A program made the position numbers and the translations under genes. A DNA stretch of 47,088 bases from Aliivibrio sifiae (GTDB lineage: Bacteria; Pseudomonadota; Gammaproteobacteria; Enterobacterales; Vibrionaceae). Position 1 is the stretch's first letter. Every line of letters begins with the position of its first letter. The DNA is taken from contig NZ_MSCO01000003.1 of the NCBI RefSeq assembly GCF_002954705.1, positions 169,124 to 216,211 of the forward strand, read 5' to 3'. Below, piece after piece: positions 45,294-47,088 of the stretch. A model generated the notes under the pieces. The model was not told the origin of the DNA and did no database searches. It worked only from the letters and a program-made list of their open reading frames with translations.

Positions 45294-45324
45294 CTCTAAA
45301 TTTTGTCATCTCTAAGTTGAAATC

Positions 45325-46476
45325 ATGCTCATTAGTAAAACACATCAATCGTTAACCGCTGGCGTATTCCTGTTACTGCTAAGTGGCTGTACTGTTTTTC
45401 CCGGTTCACACATGTCAACCTCAGACAAAAATAAAGTAGAAGAAGAGCAAAGCGAAGACGCGAAAGAAAACTATTCTACCGATGTAAATGTCTATGAATT
45501 AACGCCTCAAAAAGTGGCACAGTATCAAATTAAGCAAGCATCAGCACAAGCCAATACAGAGCTTGAACAGCAGGTGGCAAGTTATGAATACCGCGTCGGC
45601 CCTGGTGACATTTTAAATGTCACGATTTGGGATCACCCAGAGCTAACAATTCCTGCGGGTTCGTACCGTAGCTCAAGTGAATCAGGTAACTGGGTTCATG
45701 CAGACGGCACAATATTTTACCCTTACATTGGCACTGTTGCTGTTGCTGGTAAAACAGTGCGAGAAATTAGAGCTGATATTGCAACCAAATTAAGTAAGTT
45801 TATTGAAAGCCCACAAGTTGATGTCAACGTTGCTGCGTTTCGCGCACAAAAAGCGTACGTAACAGGTGAAGTTGATAAACCAGGCCAACAAGCTATTACT
45901 AACATTCCACTAACGTTATTGGATGCGATTAACCGTGCAGGTGGGTTAGCAGAAGAAGCCGATTGGCGTAATGTCACTCTTACCCGTAATGGCAAAGAAG
46001 AAACATTATCGTTATACGCATTAATGCAACGTGGCGATTTAAAGCAAAACCGATTATTAGAATCAGGCGATATTATTCATGTTCCTCGTAACGACACTCA
46101 AAAAGTGTTTGTGATGGGGGAAGTGAAAGATCCAAAATTACTTAAGATGGATCGCTCAGGCATGAGCCTAACCGAAGCGTTAAGCAGCGTGGGTGGCATT
46201 AATGAGCTATCGGCAGATGCAACTGGCGTATTTGTTATTCGCTCATCAAGCCCTGAAGATAAAGAAACCAGCATGGCTGATATTTATCAATTAAATATCA
46301 AAGATGCATCGGCGCTTATTATCGGTACAGAATTCGATTTAAAACCTTATGACATCGTTTATGTTACCGCCGCCCCAATCACGCGTTGGAACCGTCTAAT
46401 CATGCAATTAATGCCAACCATCTCAGGCTTTAATGAGCTAACTGAAGGCGCATTGCGAGTTAAGAATTGGCCGTAA
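45325..46476 (+). CDS. wza: Wza/GfcE-type outer-membrane polysaccharide export lipoprotein
   Basis: Lipoprotein of 383 aa forming the outer-membrane export channel for capsule or exopolysaccharide. The lipobox LSGC puts the acylated Cys near residue 22. The Poly_export domain begins [20 protein letters not shown] near 91-110. Two SLBB domains follow ([13 protein letters not shown] and [13 protein letters not shown]). The C-terminal tail ([16 protein letters not shown]) forms the amphipathic membrane helix. It is divergent from yjbEFGH and led by an ops element. In E. coli the gfc locus has the corresponding gfcE after gfcABCD; tyrosine phosphatase and kinase genes are expected beyond the window. 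Confidence 0.92.
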   Translation: MLISKTHQSLTAGVFLLLLSGCTVFPGSHMSTSDKNKVEEEQSEDAKENYSTDVNVYELTPQKVAQYQIKQASAQANTELEQQVASYEYRVGPGDILNVTIWDHPELTIPAGSYRSSSESGNWVHADGTIFYPYIGTVAVAGKTVREIRADIATKLSKFIESPQVDVNVAAFRAQKAYVTGEVDKPGQQAITNIPLTLLDAINRAGGLAEEADWRNVTLTRNGKEETLSLYALMQRGDLKQNRLLESGDIIHVPRNDTQKVFVMGEVKDPKLLKMDRSGMSLTEALSSVGGINELSADATGVFVIRSSSPEDKETSMADIYQLNIKDASALIIGTEFDLKPYDIVYVTAAPITRWNRLIMQLMPTISGFNELTEGALRVKNWP

Positions 46477-46560
46477 GGTAGAGCGGAAAATAAGGTAAGA
46501 GCGGTCCTGTGATCCTAAGGAGAGCTTAGAGCTTAATCTTAAATACATAGGACGGCTTTT
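46473..46560. repeat. Family D direct repeat, left of four-helix-bundle gene 2
   Basis: It begins gtaaggtagagcggaaaa at the wza stop, continues aaggtaagagcggtcctgtg and agagcttagagcttaatct, and ends aaatacataggacggct. It is repeated in the same direction at 46917-47015. Confidence 0.8.
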
Positions 46561-46562
46561 AT

Positions 46563-46925
46563 ATGATGAGAACATTGGATTTTGAAAAATTAGAAGTGTG
46601 GAAAAAAAGTTCACGCTTGGCCGTCGATGTTGTTCGTGAGCTTGATGGTTGTCGTAATTATGGTCTTGTTGATCAGTTAATGCGAAGTTCATTATCTATC
46701 CCTTCAAATATAGCCGAAGGTGAAGAAAGAGAAACAATTAAAGAATCTGCCCGTTTTTTGTATTATGCAAAAGGTTCATGCGGTGAAATGATTACACAAA
46801 TATACATAGCGACAGAGCTAGGCTACATATCAAAACAAAAGAGTGTAGTTTTCATCAGTGAAGCAAAACACATATCAGTGATGCTCGCAAAACTAATTAA
46901 AATAAGAAAAGGAATAGTAAGGTAG
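46563..46925 (+). CDS. Four-helix-bundle protein, 23S rRNA IVP/Avd-like family (copy 2)
   Basis: Protein of 120 aa of the same family as the gene at 38394. It has the hallmarks FEKLEVWKKSSRLAVDV, RSSLSIPSNIAEGEERETIK and RFLYYAKGSCGEMITQ. Two adjacent ATG codons (46563, 46566) may serve as start; no strong ribosome-binding site was seen. It sits downstream of the ops-led wza gene, where phosphatase and kinase genes would usually follow, and would be co-transcribed with them. It is bracketed by an 85-bp direct repeat, and its stop codon lies inside the right copy. Confidence 0.87.
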   Translation: MMRTLDFEKLEVWKKSSRLAVDVVRELDGCRNYGLVDQLMRSSLSIPSNIAEGEERETIKESARFLYYAKGSCGEMITQIYIATELGYISKQKSVVFISEAKHISVMLAKLIKIRKGIVR

Positions 46926-47048
46926 TGCGGAAAAGAAGGTAAGAGCGATCCTGTGGTCCTAGGTAGAGCTTAGAGCTTAATCTACGATCACTTTAAATAC
47001 ATAGAACCGCTCTTCCCGCTCTAGCTGATAGGACCGTATTTCCGTTCT
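46917..47048. repeat. Family D direct repeat, right of four-helix-bundle gene 2
   Basis: gtaaggtagtgcggaaaag, then aaggtaagagcgatcctgtg, agagcttagagcttaatct and aaatacatagaaccgctctt, followed by a further unit (gataggaccgtatttccgtt). It aligns with 46473-46560 apart from a small insertion (acgatcac). The last 40 bp of the window hold ggatggggagg, which may lead the next gene. Confidence 0.8.
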
Positions 47049-47088
47049 TATTCTATAAACCCATTAAATAGGATGGGGAGGCAGTAAC

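Larger units (their letters stand above)
44983..45324. other. Divergent regulatory gap between yjbE and the Wza-type gene
   Basis: A 342-bp AT-rich noncoding gap. It holds the rightward promoter and ops element given separately, and must hold the yjbE promoter, which I could not place. No small gene or dispersed repeat was seen in it, unlike most other gaps in the window. Confidence 0.6.

Overview
This is a low-GC gammaproteobacterial chromosome segment, most likely Vibrionaceae and probably Aliivibrio. That placement is an inference. It rests on the slmA-coaBC-radC-rpmBG-mutM-coaD housekeeping order running straight into an LPS-core locus with kdkA, on a bioH/comF/tex/greB block, and on intergenic spaces filled with dispersed repeats. 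No rRNA, tRNA, CRISPR array or insertion sequence was seen. Neither window edge cuts a recognisable gene.

Layout. (1) 0.3-12.2 kb holds housekeeping genes: xanP with a PurR-like operator on its promoter, comF and bioH divergent, a conserved hypothetical, tex, greB, an LpxL-family acyltransferase, slmA, coaBC, radC, and rpmB-rpmG with a strong promoter and terminator. (2) 12.5-24.6 kb runs from a small membrane protein and mutM into lipid A/core genes: an LtaS-like phosphotransferase, coaD, a GT4, two tandem WaaE/LgtF-type GT2 genes, a GT9 heptosyltransferase, kdkA, a second GT9 and a YejM-like DUF3413 sulfatase-fold protein. (3) 24.6-28.9 kb starts with a broken hexapeptide acetyltransferase remnant, followed by a neuD-neuB-neuA-neuC cassette with the gene order and protein lengths of E. 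coli K1. (4) 28.9-36.5 kb is a leftward operon: hldD, a Stealth-type sugar-phosphate transferase, O-antigen ligase, waaF, a GT4, waaA and a putative sialyltransferase whose 3' end overlaps neuC. (5) 36.9-47 kb carries a beta-CASP metallo-hydrolase, a four-helix-bundle (23S IVP-type) gene, a TetR regulator, a Wzz-type protein, a yjbEFGH-type operon and, divergently, an ops-led Wza-type exporter gene followed by a second four-helix-bundle gene.

How it works together. Region 2 and the leftward operon should build and decorate the Kdo-heptose core, ligate O-antigen and modify it with phosphate-linked groups. The neu cassette supplies CMP-activated sialic-type acid, and the convergent glycosyltransferase is the best candidate to add it. 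Region 5 looks like an exopolysaccharide or group-4-capsule-like export system under RfaH/ops control.

The least expected signal lies between and at the ends of genes. At least four families of dispersed repeats fill nearly every large gap, and one of them has MITE-like architecture with long terminal inverted repeats. These repeats supply the C-terminal codons and stop codons of coaBC, comF and the beta-CASP gene, and appear to form an in-frame insertion inside the latter. Both four-helix-bundle genes are bracketed by repeat copies, one by an inverted pair and one by a direct pair of about 85 bp, as if they were small repeat-bounded cassettes.
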